64,000 nt of DNA, from contig JAEWPV010000012.1 of the NCBI GenBank assembly GCA_023460535.1, forward strand, positions 18,785 through 82,784, given 5' to 3'. The notes under the pieces are model-generated. The model was not told the origin of the DNA. It did not search any database and saw only the letters and a list, made by a program, of their open reading frames with translations. This document shows, piece after piece, positions 8,250-16,943 of the stretch (positions are counted from its first letter, which is position 1; every line of letters starts with the position of its first letter). Made by a program: the position numbers and the translations under genes. This stretch comes from Bacillota bacterium (GTDB lineage Bacteria > Bacillota > Clostridia > Oscillospirales > Ruminococcaceae).

Positions 8250-9524
8250 TTACGGGTTATGTGTCTTTCCGCTCTTAGTTAACAGCCTTCGGCAGTACAC
8301 GAAAAACAACGCGTAGCTTACAGCAAACAGCATGGATAGCAGTGTTAAATAGCGATTGATGTCAAGGCGATAAAACATTTGAATCAAGGCGGGCAGCACA
8401 GACGCCACAAGCAAAGAGAACTGCCAAACCATCGAAGCACCCTGCCGCCCCGCCACAATGGCACTGGTAGTGACGGGCGTTACCACAAACCGCACAAAAA
8501 ACATGGGAATCAGCGCGCGAACCATGCTGCCCGCCGCCACCCACTGCTCGCCCAAAAACAGCCGCAGGATTGGGGTGGCGAACAAAAACAGAATCGTAAA
8601 GATGGGAACCGACAGGCAAAACAGCGTGCGGGTAATGGCGTCGAAGGTCTTTACACTCAGCGCGCTTGCGCTCGCTTCGTCCGCGCTCTTTTTTAAGAAT
8701 ACATTACCCACCGCCCCCGAGATAACCGTCAGCGGCGTACTCAGCACCTGATTAACAAGCGTGTAATACCCAAGCTGTGCGGGAACAAAAAAGCCGTTGA
8801 GAAAATACGAAACCAGGTTAAAGCTCAGTGTGTTGGCAAGGGTGCCCGGCAGGGTGAAAAAAGGGAACTTTTGGTGCCGCATAGCCGCCGAATGAATCAA
8901 AGAAAGCCTCGGGCGGGGAAGGTAGCTGCGCGCGTCATACAGCAGCAGGATACACGCCACCAGATAGGCCGCTGCCTGACCAAGCATCAGCCCATATGCG
9001 CCAAACCCCAGCAATCCAAGCCCCACCTGCAGCCCCGCCGCGGCAACCGAGCGCACAATGTTTGCCTGGGTAATGCGCTTATAGCGATTAAGGCGCAGGT
9101 TATAATAGCTTAAGGTGGTAAACAAAGAGGTGAATAAAACCGAAAGCGGCACAAGATACAGCCAGCCGCTCTGCGCGCCCACAAATTGGGGAAACAACGC
9201 GATGACTAGCGGTGCTGCCGCAAGCACCAAGATGCTTAGCGTGACGTTAATCACAATGCACAGCCACAAAACCCCGGCTGCGTCCTCTTCGTTTTTTGCA
9301 ACGACCACCGCCAGGTCGTATTTCAGCGTGGCAAAAACGTCAAGGATGTTGACGGTGGACAAAAACAAAGCAAGCACGCTAAACAGCTCGGGGGAATAGA
9401 TGCGTCCAAGCAGAGGGGAGACGGCAAACGGAACAATCTGCGATACCACCGAGCCGCTCATCAAAATAATCACGTTTTGCAAAAACGGGTTGCCCGTTAT
9501 TCGCCCGAAAAATCCTCGTCGGAT
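8250..9524 (-). CDS. Polysaccharide flippase (Wzx/MATE-like), apparent ATC start
   Basis: Polytopic membrane protein with about twelve hydrophobic segments, matching repeat-unit flippases. The core begins NPFLQNVIILMSGSVVSQIVPFAVSPLLGRIYSP, followed by LATLKYDLAVVVAKNEEDA-like sequence typical of Wzx. The first standard codon in frame is a TTG at 9482 without a ribosome site. Upstream the frame reads IRRGFFGRITG, a basic N-terminus expected of this family, beginning at an ATC (9524) that lies 7 bases after GAGGAGG. With this start it has 424 residues and overlaps the dehydratase gene by 28 bases. The unusual start is inferred, not proven. Confidence 0.87.
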   Translation of the reverse strand: MRRGFFGRITGNPFLQNVIILMSGSVVSQIVPFAVSPLLGRIYSPELFSVLALFLSTVNILDVFATLKYDLAVVVAKNEEDAAGVLWLCIVINVTLSILVLAAAPLVIALFPQFVGAQSGWLYLVPLSVLFTSLFTTLSYYNLRLNRYKRITQANIVRSVAAAGLQVGLGLLGFGAYGLMLGQAAAYLVACILLLYDARSYLPRPRLSLIHSAAMRHQKFPFFTLPGTLANTLSFNLVSYFLNGFFVPAQLGYYTLVNQVLSTPLTVISGAVGNVFLKKSADEASASALSVKTFDAITRTLFCLSVPIFTILFLFATPILRLFLGEQWVAAGSMVRALIPMFFVRFVVTPVTTSAIVAGRQGASMVWQFSLLVASVLPALIQMFYRLDINRYLTLLSMLFAVSYALFFVYCRRLLTKSGKTHNP

Positions 9525-11392
9525 GGTAATTCCTCCTCAAACGCGTCGCGACCGTGTATAAAGCTCGGCACCATCCCTCGTACCGATTCAAACAGCTTGG
9601 CGGTGTTTCCCGCACGGCATGCATGCTCCAGCTCGTCCAGTCTACCGGAAAATTCGGTATAATCATTCTCGCTTTGCTTTAGCACATAGATTTTGTTGTT
9701 GTCGGTTTTCGAGACATCCTCCTCGGCAAGCTTTATCTCTTCAAACAGCTTTTCGCCGGGGCGCAGACCGCAGAACTCGATTTTTATGTCAACTCCCGGC
9801 TTTAGCCCATGCAGCATAATTAGGTCGCAGGCTAGGTCATAGATGCGGACCGGCTGTCCCATATCCAATACGAAGATCTCGCCGCCCGCCGCAATGCCGC
9901 CCGCCTCCAAAACCAACTGCACCGCCTCGGGTATGGTCATAAAATACCGTCGCATATCGGGATGTGTGACCGTGACCGGACCGCCGCTTTCAATCTGCTT
10001 AATAAAAAAAGGCACCACACTACCGCTGCTGCCCAAAACATTGCCAAAGCGCACGGCGGCAAACACCGTTTTGCTGGTCGCACCAAGCATCTGAATGCAC
10101 CGCTCGGCAATGCGCTTAGACGCCCCCATGATGTTTGGGGGGTTCACTGCCTTGTCGGTGGAGATTAACACGAACCGCCCGCAATGGTTGCGGCTGGCGG
10201 TGCGGGCAACGGTCAGCGTTCCGAACACATTATTCTTTATTGCCTCAAATGGGTTGTCCTCCATCATGGGCACATGCTTGTGTGCCGCGGCATGAAACAC
10301 CACGTCGGGAGCAAACTCACCAAACAGCTGGGTAAGACGGGCGGTATCGCGAATCGAGCCGATGCGAAGAAAAAAACGATCCTCCGCAAAGGTCTCGCGC
10401 AGCTCGTTGCCCAGATCAAACAGCCCGTTTTCTGCAATGTCAAACACAACCACCCTAGCCGCGCCAAACCGCAAAGCCTGACGGCAGATCTCCGACCCAA
10501 TGGAACCCGCGCCGCCCGTAACCAGAACCGTACGCCCCTGTAAAAAAGACTGTACCACCTTCATGTTCAGGTTGATTTTGTCGCGCCGCAGCAGGTCTTC
10601 CAGGCGGATTCCGCTGATGTTTGCCTTCTCGGGGCTGTCAATGTTCTCAATACTGCCAAAACGCGAAACCTCCACCTTGAACTGCCTGCACACCGTGACA
10701 ACGCGCTTGACAAGCTCGGTGTCCGCGTTGGGCAGTGCAATAATCACCTCGTCGGCGGCATAGGTGCGAATGGCGTAAACTAAGCTGCGAAAGCCGCCAA
10801 CAATGCGCGCAGTGCCAATCCGCTTGCCTTGTAGGGCGGGGTCGTCGTCGATGAACGCCACCACCCTGCGCCCCGAATAGGGGTTGGCGGATAGCTTGGT
10901 ATAGAGATATTTACCCATTTCCCCCGCGGCGTAAATGATAATGCGCTTTGCGCCCTTGCTGCTCCACGTGCTTTCGTACCAGATGTTTGCTGCGCGCAGC
11001 CCTTTTACAATCATGCGGGCCATCAGCATCAGGCATAATAACAACGCGCAGATGATGCCCATTACCTCCACCGGCATGCCCAGCCGCAACGAGCGGTCGG
11101 CCAGCACCAGTGAAGCAAACACCGTTACGGCGGAAGGCAGCAGCAGCGAGATATGGGCAACGTCAATGCTGCGTCGCATGGGCGAATACACCCGAAACAT
11201 CCCGTTAAACAGCACCGTGAACACAAATACCGCAAGGATGTAGAAGTTCGTGTTCTCGGTGTAATGTGCCGGAATCATCCCCACAAAGCCAAATTTCAAC
11301 CGAAAACCGATGATAACGGCACCCGCCGAGCACAACAGGTCCATAAAGCCCAGAAGCAGAACGTATCTTGCCCTTTTTGCCTTCGTGCCCAT
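9497..11392 (-). CDS. Membrane-anchored nucleotide-sugar 4,6-dehydratase (CapD/PglF family)
   Basis: Probably converts a UDP-N-acetylhexosamine to its 4-keto-6-deoxy form, feeding the polysaccharide pathway. Of 631 residues, four N-terminal membrane segments (about 10-130) are followed by a CoA-binding-like Rossmann domain (about 150-250) and the SDR catalytic domain with GGAGSIG (293-299). The catalytic set T412-D413-K414, M422 and K426 has the spacing of PglF-type enzymes, where methionine replaces the usual SDR tyrosine. The start follows AAGGAAG by 5 bases. It is the first gene of the polysaccharide operon. Confidence 0.92.
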   Translation of the reverse strand: MGTKAKRARYVLLLGFMDLLCSAGAVIIGFRLKFGFVGMIPAHYTENTNFYILAVFVFTVLFNGMFRVYSPMRRSIDVAHISLLLPSAVTVFASLVLADRSLRLGMPVEVMGIICALLLCLMLMARMIVKGLRAANIWYESTWSSKGAKRIIIYAAGEMGKYLYTKLSANPYSGRRVVAFIDDDPALQGKRIGTARIVGGFRSLVYAIRTYAADEVIIALPNADTELVKRVVTVCRQFKVEVSRFGSIENIDSPEKANISGIRLEDLLRRDKINLNMKVVQSFLQGRTVLVTGGAGSIGSEICRQALRFGAARVVVFDIAENGLFDLGNELRETFAEDRFFLRIGSIRDTARLTQLFGEFAPDVVFHAAAHKHVPMMEDNPFEAIKNNVFGTLTVARTASRNHCGRFVLISTDKAVNPPNIMGASKRIAERCIQMLGATSKTVFAAVRFGNVLGSSGSVVPFFIKQIESGGPVTVTHPDMRRYFMTIPEAVQLVLEAGGIAAGGEIFVLDMGQPVRIYDLACDLIMLHGLKPGVDIKIEFCGLRPGEKLFEEIKLAEEDVSKTDNNKIYVLKQSENDYTEFSGRLDELEHACRAGNTAKLFESVRGMVPSFIHGRDAFEEELPSDEDFSGE

Positions 11393-11595
11393 TCAATCTT
11401 CCTTGCCCTTCCCATGCCGATACCTTGTTTGTACAAGACATTATGATGCGATAGTCAGCACTAGTATTTGCATGGTGCGGCAGATAAATGCAGTTTCATC
11501 GCAAAAAAGCACCTGTGTTATGAAGCGGAGGAACAAGCCTTTCGCTCAACAACACAGGCGCATCAGCGCGATATAACTTTGTTATTGTCACAGCA

Positions 11596-12297
11596 TTACC
11601 GGCAGGTACTTCCCGGCATAGCAATACAGCCCTGAGAATAGGGAATGGTAAAGGTGGGAATACCCGTAGAATAAGGGGCGATCTCATACTGCTGGTAGTA
11701 CACTACAATTCCGTCGGGCGTAAGATAAAACTGGCGTTCATTAAAATAGCGTACGGTCAGGCAGGGGTAATCGTCAAAATAAATAGAATCATCCGTTTCC
11801 ATCTGCTCGGCAATCTGTTTGTTTATGTGCTCAATCAGGTACGCTCTGTAGTTTGTCGTACGGGCAAACAGGTCACGCATCAGCAGGCAGCAGCCGCGTT
11901 GCAGGTTCCAGGTGTCCGAGCAGCGAACCGTGTTGCCGTGGGCGCCGCCAGTAAATTCATATTGGTCAAAGAACAGGCTAACCACGCAGTTTTGGTTAAA
12001 CGGCGTGTCAAACGCCACGGCAAAGTCGTAGCGGGGAATGCGCGCGTTGTTGCCGTTTTCCTCGCTTACGGCACCTGCCACTTCGTTTGTCGCCTGACAA
12101 AACAGCTCCCGAACTCGCCCCTGCTGCAACGCCTGTGCCTTTGCCTTGTACAGGCAGTTCATCTCCCCCAGCATCCGCTGAAAATAGGTGCCCGAAAACT
12201 GGGGATAAGAAATCTTATAATGCAGCACCGCATTTTGCTGATGACTTAATTCGCTTTCCATGGTAACGGTATCCACCCACGCAGCATAGTTTGCCAT
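11596..12297 (-). CDS. DUF3298 (RsiV-like) domain protein
   Basis: Protein of 233 residues with the DUF3298/DUF4163 signature: FFDQYEFTGGAHGNTVRCSDTW followed by a loop to LMRDLF and a C-terminal QFYLTPDGIVVYYQQYEIAPYSTG. In RsiV this module is extracytoplasmic and binds lysozyme, but most members are uncharacterised. Here no signal peptide or membrane segment is visible, so the protein may be cytoplasmic. The start at 12297 is chosen because GGAGGG lies 4 bases upstream; the longer frame from 12333 has no ribosome site. It sits alone upstream of the polysaccharide operon. Confidence 0.7.
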   Translation of the reverse strand: MANYAAWVDTVTMESELSHQQNAVLHYKISYPQFSGTYFQRMLGEMNCLYKAKAQALQQGRVRELFCQATNEVAGAVSEENGNNARIPRYDFAVAFDTPFNQNCVVSLFFDQYEFTGGAHGNTVRCSDTWNLQRGCCLLMRDLFARTTNYRAYLIEHINKQIAEQMETDDSIYFDDYPCLTVRYFNERQFYLTPDGIVVYYQQYEIAPYSTGIPTFTIPYSQGCIAMPGSTCR

Positions 12298-12659
12298 AAC
12301 ACCCTCCATCTCACCGCAACACGGCAGTAACATAATGGGGAAGAATCCCCTCTGCTTTCATACAAATCAAACGCACGCCAGTATTTATTCCGTGTGCTTT
12401 TCAACGCTTCTGTTACATAAATATGCGCTAAGATGTTTTGGCATACGCAAAAGATGAAAAACAGGATGGTTTGTTTCTATCAATTGCATGAAAATTCCGC
12501 AGCTTCGGGACTATTTTTGGCATTGTCGTTCTTGCGATGTAAATGCCGAAATGCTAAAATGTTGCTAATATGTTTCTAGGCTGCACGAAAAACGCGTAAT
12601 ATGCACCTGTAGCAACGGATTAGACTGTAACGTGGCAGCGAAAAGAAAGGAAAAATAGA
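12298..12659. other. Divergent intergenic region upstream of ECF gene
   Basis: A 362-base AT-richer stretch between divergent genes. Apart from the possible promoter at 12532-12560 I see no conserved riboswitch fold or repeat. The transcript leader from that promoter to the ECF gene would be about 90 bases. Confidence 0.5.
12532..12560 (+). promoter_or_regulatory. Possible promoter for ECF transporter gene
   Basis: TTGCGA (12532-12537) and TAAAAT (12555-12560) with a 17-base spacer, about 100 bases before the start of the ECF S-component gene. Confidence 0.5.
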
Positions 12660-13247
12660 ATGAACAGAAGCATCAAGATTTACCGCCTGACGGCGGCGGC
12701 ACTGCTTTGTGCGGTTGGTATTGTTATTCCAATGTTTTCACCGCTCAAGGTAGTGTTAGAGCCTGCGTCGTTTACCTTGGCAAGTCATGTGGCAGTATTC
12801 CTTTCTATGTTCATCTCTCCGGTGGTGGCGATTGCGGTCTCCATCGGCACGACAATCGGTTTTTTTCTGGGGGGATTTCCGCTTGTTATCGTGCTTCGTG
12901 CGCTGACGCACGTTGTGTTTGCCAGTGCGGGCGCCTTCTGGCTTAAACGCAATCCGCATACCCTGCTGTCTCCGGCAAAGACGTTTGGGTTCAGTTCGGT
13001 TATTGCGCTGCTTCATGGGGTGTGCGAAGTGCTGGTGGTTATCCCGTTTTACTTTGGCAATTTGCTGTCGGCCAAAAACTACGATACCCCGTTTATCTAC
13101 TCGGTTGTCCTGCTGGTAGGGGTAGGCACGGTTGTGCATAGCAGCGTGGATTTTTTCATTTCGCTTTTGCTGTGGAAAGCGTTAACAAAAAACCGCGAGA
13201 TCGCAAAGATATCCACCGTTGCTTTCGACAGCCCGGGTTTGGGTTAA
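12660..13247 (+). CDS. ECF transporter S component (niacin-type by resemblance)
   Basis: Substrate-binding membrane subunit of an energy-coupling-factor vitamin transporter, 195 residues with about six hydrophobic segments. The stretch GIVIPMFSPLKVVLEPASFTLASHV followed by MFISPVVAIAVSIGTTIGFFLGGFPLVIVLRALTHVVFA resembles niacin-specific NiaX proteins, though substrate assignment by eye is uncertain. No EcfA/EcfT genes are nearby, so it would share a group-II energizing module encoded elsewhere. The start ATG follows AAAGGAAA by 6 bases. A strong hairpin terminator follows the gene, indicating a single-gene unit. Confidence 0.78.
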   Translation: MNRSIKIYRLTAAALLCAVGIVIPMFSPLKVVLEPASFTLASHVAVFLSMFISPVVAIAVSIGTTIGFFLGGFPLVIVLRALTHVVFASAGAFWLKRNPHTLLSPAKTFGFSSVIALLHGVCEVLVVIPFYFGNLLSAKNYDTPFIYSVVLLVGVGTVVHSSVDFFISLLLWKALTKNREIAKISTVAFDSPGLG

Positions 13248-13265
13248 CCCGCCCGCATATTGGTC

Positions 13266-13306
13266 AAAACCGGTTCAACTCCTTGTCAGGTGTTGAACCG
13301 GTTTTT
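13266..13306. terminator. Bidirectional intrinsic terminator
   Basis: A 14-base perfect stem AAAACCGGTTCAAC / GTTGAACCGGTTTT with a 12-base loop is followed by T residues; the A-rich left arm gives a T run on the other strand. It lies between the convergent ECF and M23 genes and can serve both. Confidence 0.88.
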
Positions 13307-13359
13307 GCTGGGGTAAACTCTTTTGCCCTTTGTGAACGAAGCATGGCAAAATCGCTTCT

Positions 13360-14493
13360 TTAAGCCAAGGCGTCAATTTCCTCCGTCTGACCTTTTTCAA
13401 ACTGCGGTATTGTGCCGCCCAACGCTTCGATGACGGGATCAACAAACGCGTATTTGCGGTAGTACTCTTTTGTTTCGTCGTTTCGAACCACGGGGGATTT
13501 ATGGTGCTCCAGCAGGTCAATAATATGATAAACATCAATCCAGATTTCGTTGTTGCCTTCCTTTTGCGATGGGTCAAAGATCAGCTGCATCCCAAAATGC
13601 AGATGGGGAACCGACATCCCATTTACGTTCTCGGTGTCCGAGTAGCCGGTCATGCCTAGGTAGCCGATGATATCACCTGCCGCAATGATTGTGCCTTCCT
13701 TTAAATCGGCGTGGTAGGGGCGGTTTTTTCGCATATGGGCATAGTAATAGTATCGCTTTCCGTCTAGGCTGCGTATGCCAACCCGCCAGCCGCCGTAGCG
13801 GTTCCAGCCCACCGTTTCCACCACGCCCGATTCCACCGCGACAATCGGGGTACCGATGCTGCCCAATAGGTCGTTACCCAGATGACGGCGCCGAAAGCCA
13901 AAGGAACGCGAGTTGCCAAAATCGTCGTAATGGGAGTAACAGTACCCGTATGCAATGGGCGAGTATGCCTTTAGCCCGTACTTTTCCTCATAAACCACCG
14001 TACCGTTTTCCAACGACTCGGGCGTTTGTATCTGATACGTACCTACCAGTCCCCCCAGCACCGCGCTGTATGCCTCGTGATAGTAATCGTAGTATTTCAT
14101 GTCGGCGGTCAGCTCCTGCATTGTGTCGCCGTCGCGGAGCTTTTGTGCCAGGGTGTCCATGTCTTTTGCCTTGTATTTTTTGAAGTTGCCGCCGTATTTC
14201 GTACCCAGATACGCCAAAAGCTCTACCCAGTCAAGCGGCACGTCTCCATCGTGGCTGTCGATGTCAAGCTTCAATGCCTTTTCCATCGCGGCAGAGGTCA
14301 CGGTAAAGTCCACCCATTTAATATAGGTACTTTCATCATCCTGCCGAGTAGCCACCGGTGATTGCCCCTGTACCGCAAGGGTATTGGAAAGAGACAATAT
14401 AAAACAGATAACGTTAACGGCGATGGCAGCGCATAGCAGAATAATACAAACCGCAAATAGCCGTTTTCTAATAAAGCCCATAAACCTGTTCAA
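13360..14493 (-). CDS. Membrane-anchored M23 family metallopeptidase
   Basis: Likely peptidoglycan endopeptidase, 377 residues with the chosen start. One N-terminal membrane anchor (RKRLFAVCIILLCAAIAVNVICFIL) is followed by an extracellular region containing a CwlT/lysozyme-like stretch (WVELLAYLGTKYGG...) and the LytM domain with the zinc ligands in RRHLGNDLLG (H-x3-D) and VPHLHFGM (H-x-H), so it looks active. The N-terminus is uncertain: ATG 14523 has no ribosome site, TTG 14493 follows GGTGGTGAT, and ATG 14481 follows a weak AGG. SpoIIQ-like or general wall-remodelling roles are both possible. Confidence 0.85.
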   Translation of the reverse strand: MNRFMGFIRKRLFAVCIILLCAAIAVNVICFILSLSNTLAVQGQSPVATRQDDESTYIKWVDFTVTSAAMEKALKLDIDSHDGDVPLDWVELLAYLGTKYGGNFKKYKAKDMDTLAQKLRDGDTMQELTADMKYYDYYHEAYSAVLGGLVGTYQIQTPESLENGTVVYEEKYGLKAYSPIAYGYCYSHYDDFGNSRSFGFRRRHLGNDLLGSIGTPIVAVESGVVETVGWNRYGGWRVGIRSLDGKRYYYYAHMRKNRPYHADLKEGTIIAAGDIIGYLGMTGYSDTENVNGMSVPHLHFGMQLIFDPSQKEGNNEIWIDVYHIIDLLEHHKSPVVRNDETKEYYRKYAFVDPVIEALGGTIPQFEKGQTEEIDALA

Positions 14494-14664
14494 ACGGGTA
14501 TCACCACCACAGCATGATATCATTTTTATGCAGCTAAAAAAACCCTCAGTCCAAAGACGGTATATAAAAGGCTATGTTATTATGCGTTAAAATAGAAGTG
14601 TAACGTTGCAATCCTCCGGTTTTAAACGCACTGTCACCGCCGCCTGAATAAACTGTGAACGCTA

Positions 14665-14693
14665 TTGTGTTTTCTCTTTTAACAATTTATAAT
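14665..14693 (+). promoter_or_regulatory. Probable promoter for M50-scpA-scpB operon
   Basis: TTGTGT (14665-14670), 17-base spacer, TATAAT (14688-14693), about 80 bases before the M50 protease start, in an AT-rich tract. Confidence 0.65.
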
Positions 14694-14771
14694 AAAACTG
14701 TTGAATAAATTTACCTGTTTGTGCGGCACGGCTGTGCCCCGCCGCTTTACTGTATGACCGGAGGTACTCCT

Positions 14772-15449
14772 GTGACCAATCTTCTTTCTGCAATATCTGT
14801 CGACCGTCTGTTGCAGCTGGCCATCCGCCTGCTGGCAGTGGTGGCGATTTTACCCGTACACGAGCTTGCCCACGCCGTTGTGGCGGACAAACTGGGCGAT
14901 ACCACCGCGCGCCGCATGGGCAGAATAACGTTAAATCCGCTCAAACACCTGGATCTGCTCGGCACGGTCATGGTGCTGTTTGCCGGGTTTGGGTGGGCAA
15001 AGCCCGTACCCGTAGACATGCGTGCGTTTAAGAACCCCAAACGCGGCATGGCAGTGGTTGCACTGGCGGGACCGGTCTCCAACTTCCTACTGACCATGCT
15101 GTTTTTGCTGGTGCAAAAGGCGCTGCTGCTCCTTTTTGGCAGAGATATGCCCGACCCTGTTTACTATTTAATTCAGATATTCGATCTGCTTGCCTACATC
15201 AGCACGGCGTTGGGCGTGTTCAATCTTCTGCCCATCCCGCCGCTGGACGGCTCCCGCATTCTGGGGCTTATTCTGCCCGACAAGCTGTACTATACCATCA
15301 TGCAATATGAGCGCATCATTATGCTTGGCGTGTTCGCGTTGCTGTTTACCGGCGTGTTGTCGGCACCCCTTTCCTTTGTTATCGGGCACATGTACAATCT
15401 GCTGGACCTGCTGACCGTTCCGTTTTCTGCGATAATTAACCTGATATAG
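14772..15449 (+). CDS. Site-2 protease family protein (M50)
   Basis: Intramembrane zinc metalloprotease-like protein of 225 residues and about five hydrophobic segments. The zinc site HELAH (H30, E31, H34) lies in the second segment and the third-ligand motif NLLPIPPLDGSR in a later one; GRITLNPLKHLDLLG between them is typical of the short YwhC/RseP-like group found upstream of scpA in Clostridia. The start is a GTG 6 bases after GGAGGT; upstream ATG codons lack a site. It is first in an apparent operon with scpA, scpB and the following genes. Substrate unknown. Confidence 0.9.
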   Translation: MTNLLSAISVDRLLQLAIRLLAVVAILPVHELAHAVVADKLGDTTARRMGRITLNPLKHLDLLGTVMVLFAGFGWAKPVPVDMRAFKNPKRGMAVVALAGPVSNFLLTMLFLLVQKALLLLFGRDMPDPVYYLIQIFDLLAYISTALGVFNLLPIPPLDGSRILGLILPDKLYYTIMQYERIIMLGVFALLFTGVLSAPLSFVIGHMYNLLDLLTVPFSAIINLI

Positions 15450-15484
15450 AGTTAAAGATATTTCAAAAAGGAGTTTGAGAAAAC

Positions 15485-16204
15485 GTGACAGATAAGATGT
15501 CGTTTAAGCTCGAAAGCTTTGAAGGACCGCTTGACCTTCTGCTGCACCTAATATCAAAGCACAAGCTTAATATCTGTGACGTCTCTATCTTTGAGTTGGT
15601 GAGCCAGTACACCGAGTATATCGAGCAGCTTCGTCGCGAGGATATGGAGGTTGCGAGTGAGTTTTTAGAGATGGCAGCACGCCTTGTGCATATCAAATCC
15701 GCCATGCTGCTGCCCCGCCATGAGGAGGGGGAACAGCTGCGCCGCGAGCTGACCGGACAGTTGCTTGAATACGCCATGATTAAGCAGGTTGCCGCAGAAC
15801 TTTCCACCCGGTATGTAGGCGGAGCGATCTACACCGCAAAGCCCGTACAGTTGGAGGTGGATGAAACCTACCGCTTTACCCATCAGCCGACCGAGCTTGT
15901 CGCTGCCTACGCAAGCGTTTCGGGCAAAAGCCTGCGCCGTCTTCCGCCGCCCGCGTCCGCATTTTCGGGCATCGTACAGCGCCGGGTTGTGTCGGTTACC
16001 TCCTGCATTATCAAGATTATGCGAAAGCTGTACCGACATTCCAATCAGCGCTTTGGCAACCTTTTTCATGGTGCCAGGGATCGAAGCGAGCTGGTCGCTA
16101 CCTTTCTCGCGGTGCTTGAGCTTGTTAAGTCCAGACGCATCCGCATCGACGACACCGGCAAAGAGGTCCAGTTTGTCGGCAAGCAAAGTAAGGCGCAGCC
16201 ATAG
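15485..16204 (+). CDS. scpA: Segregation and condensation protein A
   Basis: Kleisin subunit that bridges SMC heads and binds ScpB in the bacterial condensin complex needed for chromosome segregation. It has 239 residues. The N-terminus FKLESFEGPLDLLLHLISKHKLNICDVSI is the hallmark kleisin helix region, and the C-terminal winged helix includes LVATFLAVLELVKSRRIRIDD. The annotated start is a GTG with AAGGAG 11 bases upstream; an ATG four codons later is an alternative. It lies between the site-2 protease and scpB, the common Clostridia order. Confidence 0.96.
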   Translation: MTDKMSFKLESFEGPLDLLLHLISKHKLNICDVSIFELVSQYTEYIEQLRREDMEVASEFLEMAARLVHIKSAMLLPRHEEGEQLRRELTGQLLEYAMIKQVAAELSTRYVGGAIYTAKPVQLEVDETYRFTHQPTELVAAYASVSGKSLRRLPPPASAFSGIVQRRVVSVTSCIIKIMRKLYRHSNQRFGNLFHGARDRSELVATFLAVLELVKSRRIRIDDTGKEVQFVGKQSKAQP

Positions 16205-16300
16205 CGCAAAAAAGGTGGTCTGCTTTGGGCAAACGCACGCGCTGTCGCTCGGGGCGACACGGTGCGAATCTGCATTAACGCAAGGGAGAGGACACACGGC

Positions 16301-16897
16301 ATGGAATTACATGAGCTTGAAAACAAGATAGAGGCAGTGCTTTTTGCAAGCGGCGACCCGGTAGAGCAGGACAAGCTGTGCGATGAACTGGGCATCCTTC
16401 CCAAGGAACTGGAACGGGTCATACGATCCTTGAGCGACCGCTTCGAGGGCACGGCACTTACCGTGCTGCGCTTGGGCACAGCGTACCAGTTAACCACCCG
16501 GCCCTTGTACGGCGAGGTGATTCAAAAGGTGCTTGCGGCAAACCGCAATACCCAGCTTTCCCCCGCGGCGATGGAGGTGCTTGCCGTTGTTGCGTACAAT
16601 CAGCCGGTAACAAAGAGCTTTGTGGAACAGGTGCGCGGGGTAGACAGCTCGGGCGTTATCACAAACTTGGTTAACAAGTCGCTGGTGGAGGAAGCGGGGC
16701 GCCTTGAGCTGCCCGGGCGACCGATTGCATACCGAACCACCGCGCATTTTCTCCGCTGCTTTGGGCTGGATTCCCTTGACGCGTTGCCCCCGATACAAGA
16801 GCGGGACGAGGACATGGCAGCCGAAGACTTACCGCCGGACAGCGAGCGGCAGGATGACCTGCAGACCGAGCTGGAGCCGGTAGGAGTGGCAAGATAG
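16301..16897 (+). CDS. scpB: Segregation and condensation protein B
   Basis: ScpA partner in the SMC condensin complex, 198 residues, with two winged-helix domains: ENKIEAVLFASGDPVEQDKLCDELG at the start and AMEVLAVVAYNQPVTKSFVEQVRGVDSSGVITNLVNKSLVEEAG in the second, both strongly conserved. The ATG at 16301 follows GGGAGAGG; the frame extends 13 codons upstream with sequence that does not match the family. The last ~45 residues are an acidic, probably disordered tail. Confidence 0.96.
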   Translation: MELHELENKIEAVLFASGDPVEQDKLCDELGILPKELERVIRSLSDRFEGTALTVLRLGTAYQLTTRPLYGEVIQKVLAANRNTQLSPAAMEVLAVVAYNQPVTKSFVEQVRGVDSSGVITNLVNKSLVEEAGRLELPGRPIAYRTTAHFLRCFGLDSLDALPPIQERDEDMAAEDLPPDSERQDDLQTELEPVGVAR

Positions 16898-16943
16898 AAC
16901 CAATATCTGAAAGGATGTCGGCAAAGGAGGCGGAATCATCAAT

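Noticed and set aside
12340..12659. Riboswitch upstream of the ECF transporter gene
   Set aside because: No conserved core of a known vitamin or preQ1 riboswitch could be seen.
15665..16297. 210-codon minus-strand frame across scpA
   Set aside because: It is the shadow of scpA in another frame; no family resemblance and no ribosome site.
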